Assembly: GCA_003162615.1 (NCBI GenBank)
Contig: PMNG01000072.1
Location: 1-13,033 of the forward strand
Length of the DNA: 13,033 nucleotides
Direction: 5' to 3'
Source: Methanothrix sp.
GTDB lineage: Archaea; Halobacteriota; Methanosarcinia; Methanotrichales; Methanotrichaceae
Numbering within the stretch: position 1 is the stretch's first letter; each line of letters begins with the position of its first letter. Made by a program: the position numbers and the translations under genes. This document shows, piece after piece, positions 6,411-13,033 of the stretch. Below the pieces are notes generated by a model. That model ran no database searches. It was not told the origin of the DNA and saw nothing but the letters and a program-made list of their open reading frames with translations.

Positions 6411-6710
6411 TTAGAGCAGATCGAGGGTCTCTTTGCCCGACATTCCTACCTTGATTCCGAGCCTCGTTGCGGCGCTGTTGGCGTCTTTTATTACTCCGTC
6501 CAACAGGTCGTCTATCGTGGCAATGGAGCTGCCGCGAGTTGGCTTGACCCTGGCGGCTGGATAGCCGAAGTTATTCAGGGCAGCCACGTCAAATGCCTCG
6601 CAGCCTACCATTCCCACGTCAGTGACCACATTGACCAGGTTGACCTTGCCTAGAGTGATGACGTATCCATCGGCCTGCTTACCGGCCATCTGTACCTTTG
6701 TGTGAATCAT
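6411..6710 (-). CDS. DUF1805 family protein
   Basis: The 99-residue protein matches my recollection of the DUF1805 (YunC-like) family: GYVITLGKVNLVNVVTDVGM at 15-34, a conserved GCEAFDVAAL (36-45), then FGYPAARVKP (48-57) and GSSIATIDDLL (60-70). Family length is about 90-110, so it is complete. The biochemical function of the family is unknown. There is no signal peptide or membrane segment, so it is cytoplasmic. An alternative start at the second methionine (residue 8) is possible because no good Shine-Dalgarno precedes the first. A minus-strand TATA candidate (TATAATC, 6764-6770) predicts a leader of about 30 nt. The gene lies downstream of a decayed archaemetzincin on the same strand, with an AT-rich palindrome between them. 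Confidence 0.8.
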   Translation of the reverse strand: MIHTKVQMAGKQADGYVITLGKVNLVNVVTDVGMVGCEAFDVAALNNFGYPAARVKPTRGSSIATIDDLLDGVIKDANSAATRLGIKVGMSGKETLDLL

Positions 6711-6813
6711 CTCAATTGCTTCTCTTAGTTCGTCTCTTCGAGTCGATACAGTTCCTGCAGCTTGATTATACTGTTAAGGCGCAGAAAGATGATAAAGACT
6801 CTGTTTTGGGCAA

Positions 6814-6831
6814 TAACTGATTAATCGGTTA
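6814..6831. repeat. 18-bp near-perfect palindrome between DUF1805 and the pseudogene
   Basis: TAACTGATTAATCGGTTA reads the same on both strands except for one symmetric position pair. It may be an operator for a dimeric regulator or a hairpin end for the upstream pseudogene transcript. No T-run follows on the minus strand. Confidence 0.4.
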
Positions 6832-6836
6832 TGAAG

Positions 6837-7225
6837 CTAACACAGCAGAAAGCTAACCACTGCCCAGCTGCCTCCTATGAGATACCACTCGCACGGCACA
6901 CAATATATCCACTCCTTTGAATCGGTGTCTAGAATTGAGTTTGAGAAGTACATCACATAGTTCGGTCCGGGCAGTGGTCCAGGCCGAAGACGTGACCGAG
7001 TTCGTGCACGGTCTTCTTGAGAACTCTGCGCTTGAACAGGTCTGCGTCCTCCGGCAATCTGTAGAATTCTGACCTGAGACGCGTGAGGGGGATCAAAGCT
7101 TTCTGATCGCGTGCCAGGCCGAATGTAAGTAAGGCCATCAACGTAAGAGTTTTGTCGTATGCGTTTTGGAACTTCAGTCGGCTGAAGAAACTTCATTGGA
7201 TAGAGTGGAATATGCTCCACAGCAG
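6837..7225 (-). pseudogene. Archaemetzincin pseudogene (zinc metalloprotease), multiply frameshifted
   Basis: Pieces of an archaemetzincin lie in order on the minus strand but in different frames. VEHIPLYP and SYVDGLTYI lie in one frame. FGLARDQKALIPLTRLRSEF and the zinc-binding VHELGHVFGLDHC follow in a second frame, which then stops. NYVMYFSNSILDTDSKEW and YCVPC continue in the first frame. The family signature is HExxHxxGxxHCx4CxM followed by CxxC. Here the catalytic helix is intact, but the cysteine expected just before VM is a tyrosine. A one-base loss sits directly after the HC, and the tail continues into unrelated sequence. A third frame holds AYSTLSNEVSSAD, which looks like another in-order fragment of the N-terminal half. 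Several independent lesions make this a decayed gene rather than a single sequencing error. Neither intact sub-frame should be annotated as a functional protein. Confidence 0.75.
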
Positions 7226-7338
7226 GAGTTCAACATTCCCGGATCGATAGGGCAGATGGGTTATAGATGTACCATTTCTGATTTTGAGTAATATTTTCGA
7301 TCTCTTGTCGAATCAACTTCGGAATTCTTGATACAGAC
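7226..7338. other. Probable decayed 5' part of the archaemetzincin gene
   Basis: About 110 bp separate the recognisable protease fragments from the wHTH gene. Minus-strand frames are short and interrupted by stops, and nothing specific is recognised. It probably contains the eroded N-terminus and promoter of the pseudogene. Confidence 0.3.
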
Positions 7339-7797
7339 TTAGGCCTGCTTGTGGATGGCCGCGCGGATAATAAGGTCTAGTTCATCGGCGGTTCTCATCA
7401 GCTCCTCGTCCCCAAGGCCTTTCAGCTTGGAGACGTCTCGGCGGAGAGGGCCCAGCTCAAGCTCTGAGCCGTTATTTTTCGAACTGAGGAGTTCTCTGAG
7501 CCGTTCCGCCTTGCGTTGGTGAACTCCGGGTGCCCTGAGCGCATCTATCAGGGATTTCAGGCCGAGGGTTACCTTTCTGCCCCGGGATGTTAGCTCCAAG
7601 TACCTGACTCGCCCTTCCGGGCGAGCACGAATCAGCCCTTGCTCTTCCAACTGGGAGAGTATGTTGGAAGTATAGGGAAAGGTGGAGTCGATCTGTTTGG
7701 ACACCAAGGCCGCATAAGCCGGATCGAGCTCCCCTACAGCCAGCAGGGCAAGGGTTGGCTTTTCCCGGAGGAAGAGCCAATCCAGGGATTCCGTCAT
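7339..7797 (-). CDS. Winged helix-turn-helix regulator (MarR/ArsR-like)
   Basis: The 152-residue protein has a winged-helix domain at about 14-75. Helices around AYAALVSKQI and YTSNILSQLEEQGLI (42-56) are followed by the wing RARPEGRVRYLELTSRGRK (57-75), a classic MarR/ArsR/PadR-type arrangement. The rest (85-150) is helical and charged, probably for dimerisation; the end DELDLIIRAAIHKQA is amphipathic. No cysteine ligands are present, so metal sensing is unlikely. The start lies 3 bp beyond the lipoprotein stop with no clear Shine-Dalgarno. It is therefore the second gene of a two-gene operon, probably translated by coupling. Autoregulation of the operon through inverted repeats in the lipoprotein leader is a plausible inference. 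The subfamily cannot be named from sequence alone. Confidence 0.75.
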   Translation of the reverse strand: MTESLDWLFLREKPTLALLAVGELDPAYAALVSKQIDSTFPYTSNILSQLEEQGLIRARPEGRVRYLELTSRGRKVTLGLKSLIDALRAPGVHQRKAERLRELLSSKNNGSELELGPLRRDVSKLKGLGDEELMRTADELDLIIRAAIHKQA

Positions 7798-7800
7798 GCT

Positions 7801-8733
7801 CTACACTGAGGCAGTGGCAGCCTCTATCGGTGAGGGCACAATCATGGTGCCGTTAAGGGCAGCTTTCGGTACGATTATAACGACAGGCTTGTTAAAGTCG
7901 GTATAGGTCTCTATGCTGTCCGAGGCAAGTGTTACTTCGACAAGCTTCATAGTCTGGTTGAGCCTCTGGATGTTTCCTTGGTTGTCGACGACACCAGTGA
8001 TGTTTGGTATCATTTGTATGTTCATAGTGTGCTGGTATTTCTTGAGCAGGTTGTTGTCCTTCTCTACCCATGCCGTGTTCTCATTTTTGCTGCTCTTGAG
8101 CAGATCGGTCTGGTTGGCCTCTGGAACGAAAGGATACAGAGCGCGGACAAGCAAGTTGTACTCAGCTCCCAAATAGGTCTGGTTGTCCAAGATCAGGCTG
8201 AGTTTGTAACAGTCTTTTCCATCGACGCTCTCGGATCCGATTACCACCGCTTGGGTTTGATTAATGGAGATCGCCCTCGATTTCATTATATCGAAGCTCC
8301 CCCTGGCCCAAATGGCTTCTGCCGATTCTGGGGCCTTTAGCTGAGTCCAGTTGCCGTTCTGGAAGACATAGGTGATGTTCCCTATGTTGTACTCTGTGCT
8401 CTCAGAGTTCCCCACGATTGGTGACCCTGTTGGGCCTTGTATTATGCTTGTAGTGGAGACGTTCGCCTCTGCTTTCCTGCCCGCCAGATCGATGGATGCT
8501 GTAACATCTGTATCGTCTGAGCGTGAAGTTGTATTGTAACTGTCGGTGATATTATTTTTTACCAAATCCCTTATAGATCCCGTCTGGTTGTCCGATATTG
8601 TAAAGCTGTAAGCGCTAAGATTTGCTGCAGAATGGTTCAACGAGGTCTTGATTGCATCAGAACTGGGTGCCTTCTCTGTGCAGCCAGATAAGGCCACAGT
8701 GATTATAGCCAAAGCCAATATCAGTCTCTTCAT
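7801..8733 (-). CDS. Predicted lipoprotein of unknown function
   Basis: The 310-residue protein starts MKRLILALAIITVALSGCTE. The lipobox LSGC puts the lipidated cysteine at C18. The mature protein is exported and held at the outer face of the cell membrane. It is rich in N-x-S/T sequons, consistent with archaeal N-glycosylation. The strand-rich pattern, with an early helix (SLNHSAANLSAYSFTISDNQ) and repeated substrate-cavity-like strands, resembles LolA/LppX-type lipid-binding lipoproteins; this is a weak structural impression only. The end IIVPKAALNGTMIVPSP is hydrophobic and beta-like. GGAGA about 7 nt before the ATG supports the start. It is followed after 3 bp by a winged-helix regulator, so the pair may form a surface-sensing or self-regulated unit. 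A leader of roughly 50-60 nt carries nested inverted repeats. Confidence 0.75.
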   Translation of the reverse strand: MKRLILALAIITVALSGCTEKAPSSDAIKTSLNHSAANLSAYSFTISDNQTGSIRDLVKNNITDSYNTTSRSDDTDVTASIDLAGRKAEANVSTTSIIQGPTGSPIVGNSESTEYNIGNITYVFQNGNWTQLKAPESAEAIWARGSFDIMKSRAISINQTQAVVIGSESVDGKDCYKLSLILDNQTYLGAEYNLLVRALYPFVPEANQTDLLKSSKNENTAWVEKDNNLLKKYQHTMNIQMIPNITGVVDNQGNIQRLNQTMKLVEVTLASDSIETYTDFNKPVVIIVPKAALNGTMIVPSPIEAATASV

Positions 8734-8758
8734 CTCATTATCTCCAATGACATAAATT

Positions 8759-8786
8759 GTCCGGATGGCGATTCGCCCCAGTCCGG
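8759..8786 (-). repeat. Nested inverted repeats in the lipoprotein leader
   Basis: CCGGA (8761-8765) pairs with TCCGG (8782-8786). Inside lies a perfect 11-bp palindrome, GGCGA-T-TCGCC (8767-8777). GTCCGG also occurs as a direct repeat at 8759-8764 and 8781-8786. The element lies between the candidate TATA box and the start codon, where a bound dimer would block transcription or an RNA hairpin could affect translation. Confidence 0.5.
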
Positions 8787-8800
8787 CTTCTCTTACGCTT

Positions 8801-8810
8801 CATAAATAGA
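8801..8810 (-). promoter_or_regulatory. Candidate TATA box of the lipoprotein operon
   Basis: The minus strand reads TCTATTTATG here, about 70 bp upstream of the ATG. A second candidate (GATTTAAG on the minus strand, about 8819-8826) lies further upstream. Either would place the inverted repeats at or just after the transcription start. Confidence 0.35.
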
Positions 8811-8876
8811 GCACAGGCTTAAATCTCTTGCGATTTCGCACGAACTTCCGTTAATCATAGCACCTGGCGTCATAGA

Positions 8877-9791
8877 TTAGCCTGCTGGTTTGAAGCTCTC
8901 CCCGGTGATCCGCTCGTACAGCTCTACGTAGATCTTGCTGGTCTGGTCTATGACCTCTGCCGGCAGCCTCGGTATGTTCGGCTCGGCTTGTCCCTTCGAC
9001 CTGGCAGCGTAAAGATCGTCCTTGTATCCGGTCTTTCTGTAATACTGGCGGACGTACTCCTTGGATAGGTCCACGAACTCTCCTTGATCGTACCTGGCCT
9101 TATCCCAGAACCTGTCCTCATCGGCGGTCCCGTAAACGTCTACGACCATTATCTGTCGGTCCACGTCGAAGGCCAGCTCCTTCTTGCCGTCAACGTGAAT
9201 AAGGCCGCGAGGCTCAACGCTCTTTCTTATGTCGTCGTCTATCCGGAGCACGATCTCACGAGCATCCACATATTCGGAGGGAGAGAGTCCGGAAAGCTGG
9301 AGAGCGCTTGCTTTGTCGAGGAGACGGTCGGTCTTCTCTAGCTTGGTCGACACCTCTATGAAAGGCTCGGGCAGCAGTTCGCCGTACTCGACCTGATGAC
9401 CTGGAGCAAAGCCCAAGGACTCAGGCGAGACTTCTCCTGCTTTTACTCGGTCGTGAAGGGAACCAGCCACGTACCAGCGGCAAATGAACTCTAGGGGAAT
9501 CAGGTGGCACCTGGAATTTGATGTGATCTTCTCGGGCTTGACGATGTCCACTTTCTTGACAAGCATTCCATTGGGTGGCAGATACTCCAGGAAGTGGTTC
9601 CGGATCCCCATCTTGCTCGCCCGGTTGAACCAGTAGACGCCCTCTCTGCAGAGGGTCTCCCCCTTGTAGGGTATGAGGCTCGGGATGACCTTGTCGAAGA
9701 CGGAGATGTTGTCTGTAAATCTGAACTCCAGCTTATCGCCCAAATCGTAGGCAGCCTTGACCTTTCCCTTCATCAGAAGCTTGCGATCCAT
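8877..9791 (-). CDS. purC: Phosphoribosylaminoimidazole-succinocarboxamide (SAICAR) synthase, long form
   Basis: The 304-residue enzyme joins CAIR and aspartate using ATP to give SAICAR, a step of de novo purine synthesis. Landmarks are the N-terminal KGKVKAAYDLGDKLEFRFTD (8-27), DNISVFDKVIP (27-37), then PYKGETL (41-47), RWYVAGSLHDR (105-115), EVSTKLEKTDR (146-156), and RGLIHVDGKKELAFD (195-209) in place of the DFKxEFG segment of short bacterial forms. DVYGTADEDRFWD (218-230) replaces the usual DEISPDTCR. The C-terminal extension (about 240-304) with LPAEVIDQTSKIYVELYERI resembles the yeast-type long enzyme. It is cytoplasmic and complete. It is probably monocistronic, with a TATA box about 70 bp upstream. 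No Shine-Dalgarno is evident before the ATG. Confidence 0.93.
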   Translation of the reverse strand: MDRKLLMKGKVKAAYDLGDKLEFRFTDNISVFDKVIPSLIPYKGETLCREGVYWFNRASKMGIRNHFLEYLPPNGMLVKKVDIVKPEKITSNSRCHLIPLEFICRWYVAGSLHDRVKAGEVSPESLGFAPGHQVEYGELLPEPFIEVSTKLEKTDRLLDKASALQLSGLSPSEYVDAREIVLRIDDDIRKSVEPRGLIHVDGKKELAFDVDRQIMVVDVYGTADEDRFWDKARYDQGEFVDLSKEYVRQYYRKTGYKDDLYAARSKGQAEPNIPRLPAEVIDQTSKIYVELYERITGESFKPAG

Positions 9792-9857
9792 CGGGCTGAT
9801 TTAGGTCCGGAGAAGATGATAATCTTTGCGTTTGCAGTTCCTCAACAGTATTTGGAC

Positions 9858-9868
9858 AAAATATAGAA
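9858..9868 (-). promoter_or_regulatory. Candidate TATA box of purC
   Basis: The minus strand reads TTCTATATTTT here. Transcription would start near 9836, giving a leader of about 45 nt before the ATG at 9791. Confidence 0.5.
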
Positions 9869-9929
9869 CGGATTATATGATTTACTCTAAATTATGATTT
9901 ATCTAAAAATCTGATTTATCTAGAATTCT

Positions 9930-9944
9930 AAAAAAGACCAAAAA
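9930..9944 (-). terminator. Poly-U terminator after the thermosome gene
   Basis: Two T-runs on the minus strand (six at 9935-9930 and five at about 9944-9940) lie about 20-35 bp after the thermosome stop. No strong hairpin precedes them, which is usual for archaeal U-tract termination. Confidence 0.5.
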
Positions 9945-9962
9945 GAAAGGAGGAGTTAGGGC

Positions 9963-11612
9963 TTAATCGAAGTCCTCTCCGCCCATGCCGCCCGGCATTC
10001 CGCCTGGTCCGCCAGCGCCTGGCATACCGCCCGGTCCGCCTGATTTGGAGGCGATGACGTCGTCGATCCGCAGGATCATGACTGCTGCCTCGGCTGCCGA
10101 CTGAATAGCCTGGGTCTTGACCCTCAGGGGCTCGACCACTCCGAGGTTAAGCATGTCCACCGGCTTGCCGGTCTCCATGTCGAGACCTGAGCTCTTTACG
10201 CCCTTCTCGTGCTGGCTTCTAAGGGACACCAGAGAGTCTATCTGGTCTAGGCCAGCGTTCTCGGCAAGGGTCTTTGGAATTACTTCCATTGCATCTGCAA
10301 AGGCCTCAATGGCTAGCTGCTCACGGCCGCCCACTGTTGCCGCGTACTCCCGCAGCCTCAGGGCCAGCTCAACCTCTGGAGCGCCGCCGCCTGGGACCAG
10401 CATCTTGTCCTCTACAACAACGCCCACAACGCGAATGGCATCGTTCATGGCCCTCTCCAGCTCGTCCACGACGTGCTCAGTGCCGCCGCGGAGGATGATG
10501 GAGACGGACTTGGGGTTGGTGCACTCCTCTACGAAGGTCATCTTATCGTCGCCGATCTTCCTCTCCTCGACGAGGCCTGCCTTGCCGAGGTCGTCCTTGG
10601 TCAGCTCGTGGATGCTGGTGACGATCCTGCCGCCTGTTGCACGCGCGAGCTTCTCCATGTCGCTCTTCTTTACGCGGCGAACGGTGTAGATTCCGGCCTT
10701 GGCCAGGAAGTGCTGGGCCAGGTCGTCGATGCCCTTCTGGGCGAATACAACGTTGGCTCCAGTCTTGACGATGTTCTCGACCATGCCCTTGAGCATGACC
10801 TCTTCCTGGTCCAGGAATGCCTGGAGCTGGTCAGGGGAGGTGATCTCGATCTTCGCGTCGACCTCAGTCTTCTCGATCTCCACCGGAGCGTTGAGCAGAG
10901 CGATCTGTGCGCCTGTTACCTTCTTTGGCATGTTGGGGTGGAGTCTTTCCTTGTCGACCACTACGCCCTCAACAAGCTGGGAGTCGGTGATTCCAGCGCC
11001 TACCTTCTTCTCTACGGTGATGTTGTCGGTATCGACTGTTCCGTCCTCGTCGATCACTGCCTTGACTGCCTTTACAGCGAGGCCGGCCAGATCGCCCCTG
11101 GATGTGCCCGACCCCTTGCCGGTCATCGCCGTAATTGCGATCTTCTTCAGCAGCTCTTCATCCTTGACTGTGACCTTAACAGCTATGGACTTCAGGATCT
11201 CGATGGCCTTGTCTGTGGCATCTCTGTAACCGGCAGCGATCACTGTGGGGTGAATCTCCTGGTCCAGAAGGGCCTCGGCCTGCTTGAGCAGCTCTCCGGC
11301 CACGACCACTGCTGTAGTGGTGCCGTCTCCAACCTCAGCGTCCTGGGTCTTGGCAATCTCCACCATCATCTTGGCCGCGGGGTGCTCGATGTCCATCTCC
11401 TTGAGGATGGTGACACCGTCGTTGGTGATTACAACATCGCCCATGGTGTCAACGAGCATCTTGTCCATGCCCTTGGGGCCCAGAGTTGTCCTGACTGCTC
11501 CAGCCACTGCCTTGGCAGCCATGATGTTCGACCTCTGTGCTTCACGTCCGGCAGTCCTCTGGCTGCCTTCCTTCAGAATGAGTACGGGTGTTCCACCTAG
11601 TTGTCCAGCCAT
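9963..11612 (-). CDS. thsA: Thermosome subunit (group II chaperonin)
   Basis: The 549-residue protein is a full-length archaeal group II chaperonin. It forms double-ring complexes that fold proteins in an ATP-driven cycle in the cytoplasm. Landmarks are TTLGPKGMDKML (42-53), TNDGVTIL (63-70), the ATP loop VGDGTTT (94-100), an apical domain with its helical protrusion around 240-275, then ERAMNDA (386-392) with the expected catalytic aspartate D391, VPGGG (406-410) and LRIDDVI (514-520). The C-terminus is a Gly/Met-rich GGPGGMPGAGGPGGMPGG tail, normal for thermosomes and expected inside the central cavity. A strong TATA box and a GGAGG ribosome site precede it. Archaea often have two or three paralogues, so the subunit letter is a guess. 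Codon use is strong and GC-rich compared with the AT-rich neighbours to the right. Confidence 0.97.
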   Translation of the reverse strand: MAGQLGGTPVLILKEGSQRTAGREAQRSNIMAAKAVAGAVRTTLGPKGMDKMLVDTMGDVVITNDGVTILKEMDIEHPAAKMMVEIAKTQDAEVGDGTTTAVVVAGELLKQAEALLDQEIHPTVIAAGYRDATDKAIEILKSIAVKVTVKDEELLKKIAITAMTGKGSGTSRGDLAGLAVKAVKAVIDEDGTVDTDNITVEKKVGAGITDSQLVEGVVVDKERLHPNMPKKVTGAQIALLNAPVEIEKTEVDAKIEITSPDQLQAFLDQEEVMLKGMVENIVKTGANVVFAQKGIDDLAQHFLAKAGIYTVRRVKKSDMEKLARATGGRIVTSIHELTKDDLGKAGLVEERKIGDDKMTFVEECTNPKSVSIILRGGTEHVVDELERAMNDAIRVVGVVVEDKMLVPGGGAPEVELALRLREYAATVGGREQLAIEAFADAMEVIPKTLAENAGLDQIDSLVSLRSQHEKGVKSSGLDMETGKPVDMLNLGVVEPLRVKTQAIQSAAEAAVMILRIDDVIASKSGGPGGMPGAGGPGGMPGGMGGEDFD

Positions 11613-11619
11613 TCAATTT

Positions 11620-11624
11620 CCTCC
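11620..11624 (-). promoter_or_regulatory. Shine-Dalgarno site of the thermosome gene
   Basis: The minus strand reads GGAGG, 7 nt before the ATG at 11612. It is a perfect match to the anti-Shine-Dalgarno core and fixes the start. Confidence 0.7.
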
Positions 11625-11666
11625 AATATTCGTATTATCGAAACGATTTAGCGGGTGTTTGAACTT

Positions 11667-11677
11667 CTATATAAAAG
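11667..11677 (-). promoter_or_regulatory. TATA box of the thermosome gene
   Basis: The minus strand reads CTTTTATATAG, a near-consensus TATA box preceded by a possible BRE (CGATGC). Transcription would start near 11647, giving a leader of about 35 nt. The strength fits a highly expressed chaperone gene. Confidence 0.7.
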
Positions 11678-11816
11678 CATCGGGCGAAGGTTCTGTTGCA
11701 TTAAGGGTTGTTCGCAGGGGGTGGTGCATTGGGGTTTGTGAGTAAGAAAGATATTCACAGATGTATTACTTAATGCTAAGTCAACTCTTTAATAATAAAA
11801 TAGCTTTTAGATTATT

Positions 11817-12590
11817 TTAATTTTGCGACAACGCTGAAATTTCTTTAAGATATTCAGGCAATCTCTCTTTTGCAACTCCTAAATCAGAAAAAGACTTGCC
11901 GGATATATCAAGCAGTTTTGGGACAACCCTAGATGATAGAGTACTTTCTTCTTCAAAGATTATAATCGACGTGTTTTTTACCCCCCAATTCTCGAACTTT
12001 AATAATGTTATAGTAGCGTCTCTACATTTGTCATCATTATTTACTCCGAAAATAAGAACTGGCCTTCTAATAGGTACACAGCAATCTACTTTATACCTTC
12101 CATTGGGATCTTTATTCGTTTCCACGTAATCGAATACGGCACGATTTCCTAAGAGCCCTTTAAGGAATTCAATAAATTCTTGTAGAAATAACGATTTTAG
12201 CCTATCCTTTCTCAAGAAAGTTAAATCTGTTATTTTACTTAAGCCTTGTAGAAAAGTAAATAACATATCTCCAAGTTGCTCACCAGCAAGAGGTAATATC
12301 AACTCTCCGTTAGAGTTAATTATATAGTTCATCGATAATATATTCTCTAAAATCTTTTTCTTTGTTCCTTTGGACAGATCTAAATCGTTATAAGAAAGGT
12401 GCATGAATGTATGACCTTCGTCGCTTAAATACCGTCCTCGATCATTCTCTTTTAGAACAATTTTGATTGCATCGCCATCTGGAAAAGTAAATGGCGTATC
12501 TATGATTATTCTATTGTCTCCACTGTGAATAAACGATATTGCCTCACATATTTGCTTCTTAAGAAGCTCGTCTGATAATGGTATATCCAT
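11817..12590 (-). CDS. DUF1828/DUF1829-like protein of unknown function
   Basis: The 257-residue protein has an N-terminal region (about 28-118) resembling DUF1828: an FPDGDAIKIVLKE strand pair, then GRYLSDEGHTFMHL (52-65). The C-terminal region (about 140-215), with YKVDCCVPIRRPVLIFGVNN, resembles DUF1829. The VD followed by strand-forming residues could belong to a nuclease-like core, but no clear PD-(D/E)xK motif is visible, so this is speculation. There is no signal peptide or membrane segment. The gene is strongly AT-rich and rich in AAA, ATA and TTA codons, unlike the chaperonin next to it, which suggests horizontal acquisition. It starts 3 bp after the stop of the upstream gene, so the two form one operon. 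From memory, DUF1828 genes are often found in accessory or mobile regions. A toxin-antitoxin or defence role is inference only. Confidence 0.65.
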   Translation of the reverse strand: MDIPLSDELLKKQICEAISFIHSGDNRIIIDTPFTFPDGDAIKIVLKENDRGRYLSDEGHTFMHLSYNDLDLSKGTKKKILENILSMNYIINSNGELILPLAGEQLGDMLFTFLQGLSKITDLTFLRKDRLKSLFLQEFIEFLKGLLGNRAVFDYVETNKDPNGRYKVDCCVPIRRPVLIFGVNNDDKCRDATITLLKFENWGVKNTSIIIFEEESTLSSRVVPKLLDISGKSFSDLGVAKERLPEYLKEISALSQN

Positions 12591-12593
12591 TTT

Positions 12594-13033
12594 TCACACT
12601 CTGATAATTGAGGTGAGTTGAGATATGAGCATATCTTTCCCCTTCAAGTTACAATCTGACCTCATTAAAGCAAATGCGTCTATCCAATTATTATATAAAG
12701 TCGTCTCTTCAGCATACCCATCAATCTCATCGAATTTCATTTGATATCTTTCAGTTCCTGTATGGATGTGGAACGAGCGTATCTTAATACGTTCTATTTT
12801 ATTTGTGTGGGGATGTATTCCATTATATCTCCTAAGTATATAGCGAATACCGTTTCTATCAACATACATTAATATTATAGAGAAGTCCGTTTTATCTATG
12901 ATATTGAGTTTAACCGTAATTACGAAAGTTTTATCTGACTTTGGGCCTCTTATCCATATATCGCATTCTTTATATGATTGATTTGATTTATTTTTTAATT
13001 TCATTAATTGTCTATAGAGGATTTCGAAAAACC
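12594..13033 (-). CDS. Conserved unknown protein (DUF6978-like), 5' end outside the window
   Basis: From the first visible ATG (13004) the product is 136 residues. However, the same frame stays open without a stop to the window edge, encoding FFEILYRQL before that methionine. This in-frame extension reads naturally into MKLKNK, so the true start probably lies beyond 13033 and the gene is partial. Visible features are RRYNG (58-62), H64/H66, FHIH (78-81) and TERYQ (84-88), followed by a helical YAEETTLYNNWIDAFALMRSDC stretch in two parts (97-118), counting from that ATG. The histidine-rich strand pattern recalls DUF6978-type small proteins, a low-confidence match from memory. It is AT-rich like its partner downstream, from which it is separated by 3 bp. 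Its function is unknown. Confidence 0.6.
   Translation of the reverse strand, partial: FFEILYRQLMKLKNKSNQSYKECDIWIRGPKSDKTFVITVKLNIIDKTDFSIILMYVDRNGIRYILRRYNGIHPHTNKIERIKIRSFHIHTGTERYQMKFDEIDGYAEETTLYNNWIDAFALMRSDCNLKGKDMLISQLTSIIRV

Noticed and set aside
6953..7141. 62-residue frame with HELGHVFGLDHC as a stand-alone mini-protease
   Set aside because: It lacks the downstream cysteines and N-terminal half of archaemetzincins, which continue in other frames, so it is part of a pseudogene.
10473..11600. 375-residue open frame antisense to the thermosome
   Set aside because: It is a mirror of the strongly biased thermosome codons, with Leu/Val/Asp-rich low-complexity translation, no family resemblance and no promoter or ribosome site.
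1..13033. CRISPR array, transposase or integrase genes
   Set aside because: No regularly spaced repeats beyond the three short coding repeats, and no transposase or recombinase motif in any frame, were seen.

Overview
The window looks like the chromosome of a methanogenic archaeon, most probably a Methanothrix/Methanosaeta-type member of the Methanosarcinales. Sequence evidence for an archaeon: a group II chaperonin (thermosome), a class I CDP-alcohol phosphatidyltransferase of the archaeal lipid type, an intron-less tRNA-Thr(UGU) without encoded CCA, TATA-type promoters with both leaderless and Shine-Dalgarno starts, and a decayed archaemetzincin. The genus is inference; no methanogenesis gene is in the window.

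Layout, left to right. Positions 82-894 hold a TtuA/Ncs6-family tRNA-thiolation-like ATPase with a rearranged PP-loop. A tRNA-Thr (997-1070) follows, then a small secreted protein (1102-1563) that probably shares the tRNA transcript. A 38-residue zinc-ribbon microprotein (1680-1564, minus) abuts it tail to tail. A plus-strand operon comes next (1789-4070): an Lrp/AsnC regulator, a class I/II aminotransferase and an archaetidylinositol-phosphate-synthase-like membrane enzyme. A TATA/Shine-Dalgarno-driven secreted beta-helix surface protein (4270-6216) ends at a hairpin terminator.

From 6411 to the end every recognised gene is on the minus strand: a DUF1805 protein, an archaemetzincin pseudogene broken by several frameshifts, an operon of a lipoprotein and a winged-helix regulator, long-form SAICAR synthetase (PurC), and the thermosome. 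Beyond about 11.75 kb the composition becomes markedly AT-rich. There two tightly linked genes of unknown function (a DUF1828/DUF1829-like protein and a protein with an FHIH/TERY-type motif, cut by the window edge) look like a horizontally acquired accessory or toxin-antitoxin/defence-type pair.

The window is a mosaic of housekeeping genes, cell-surface genes with their probable local regulator, and a small foreign-looking insertion. The most unusual items are the degenerate TtuA paralogue, the AT-rich gene pair at the right edge, the tRNA/secreted-protein arrangement, and the lipoprotein-regulator operon with an inverted-repeat-rich leader.
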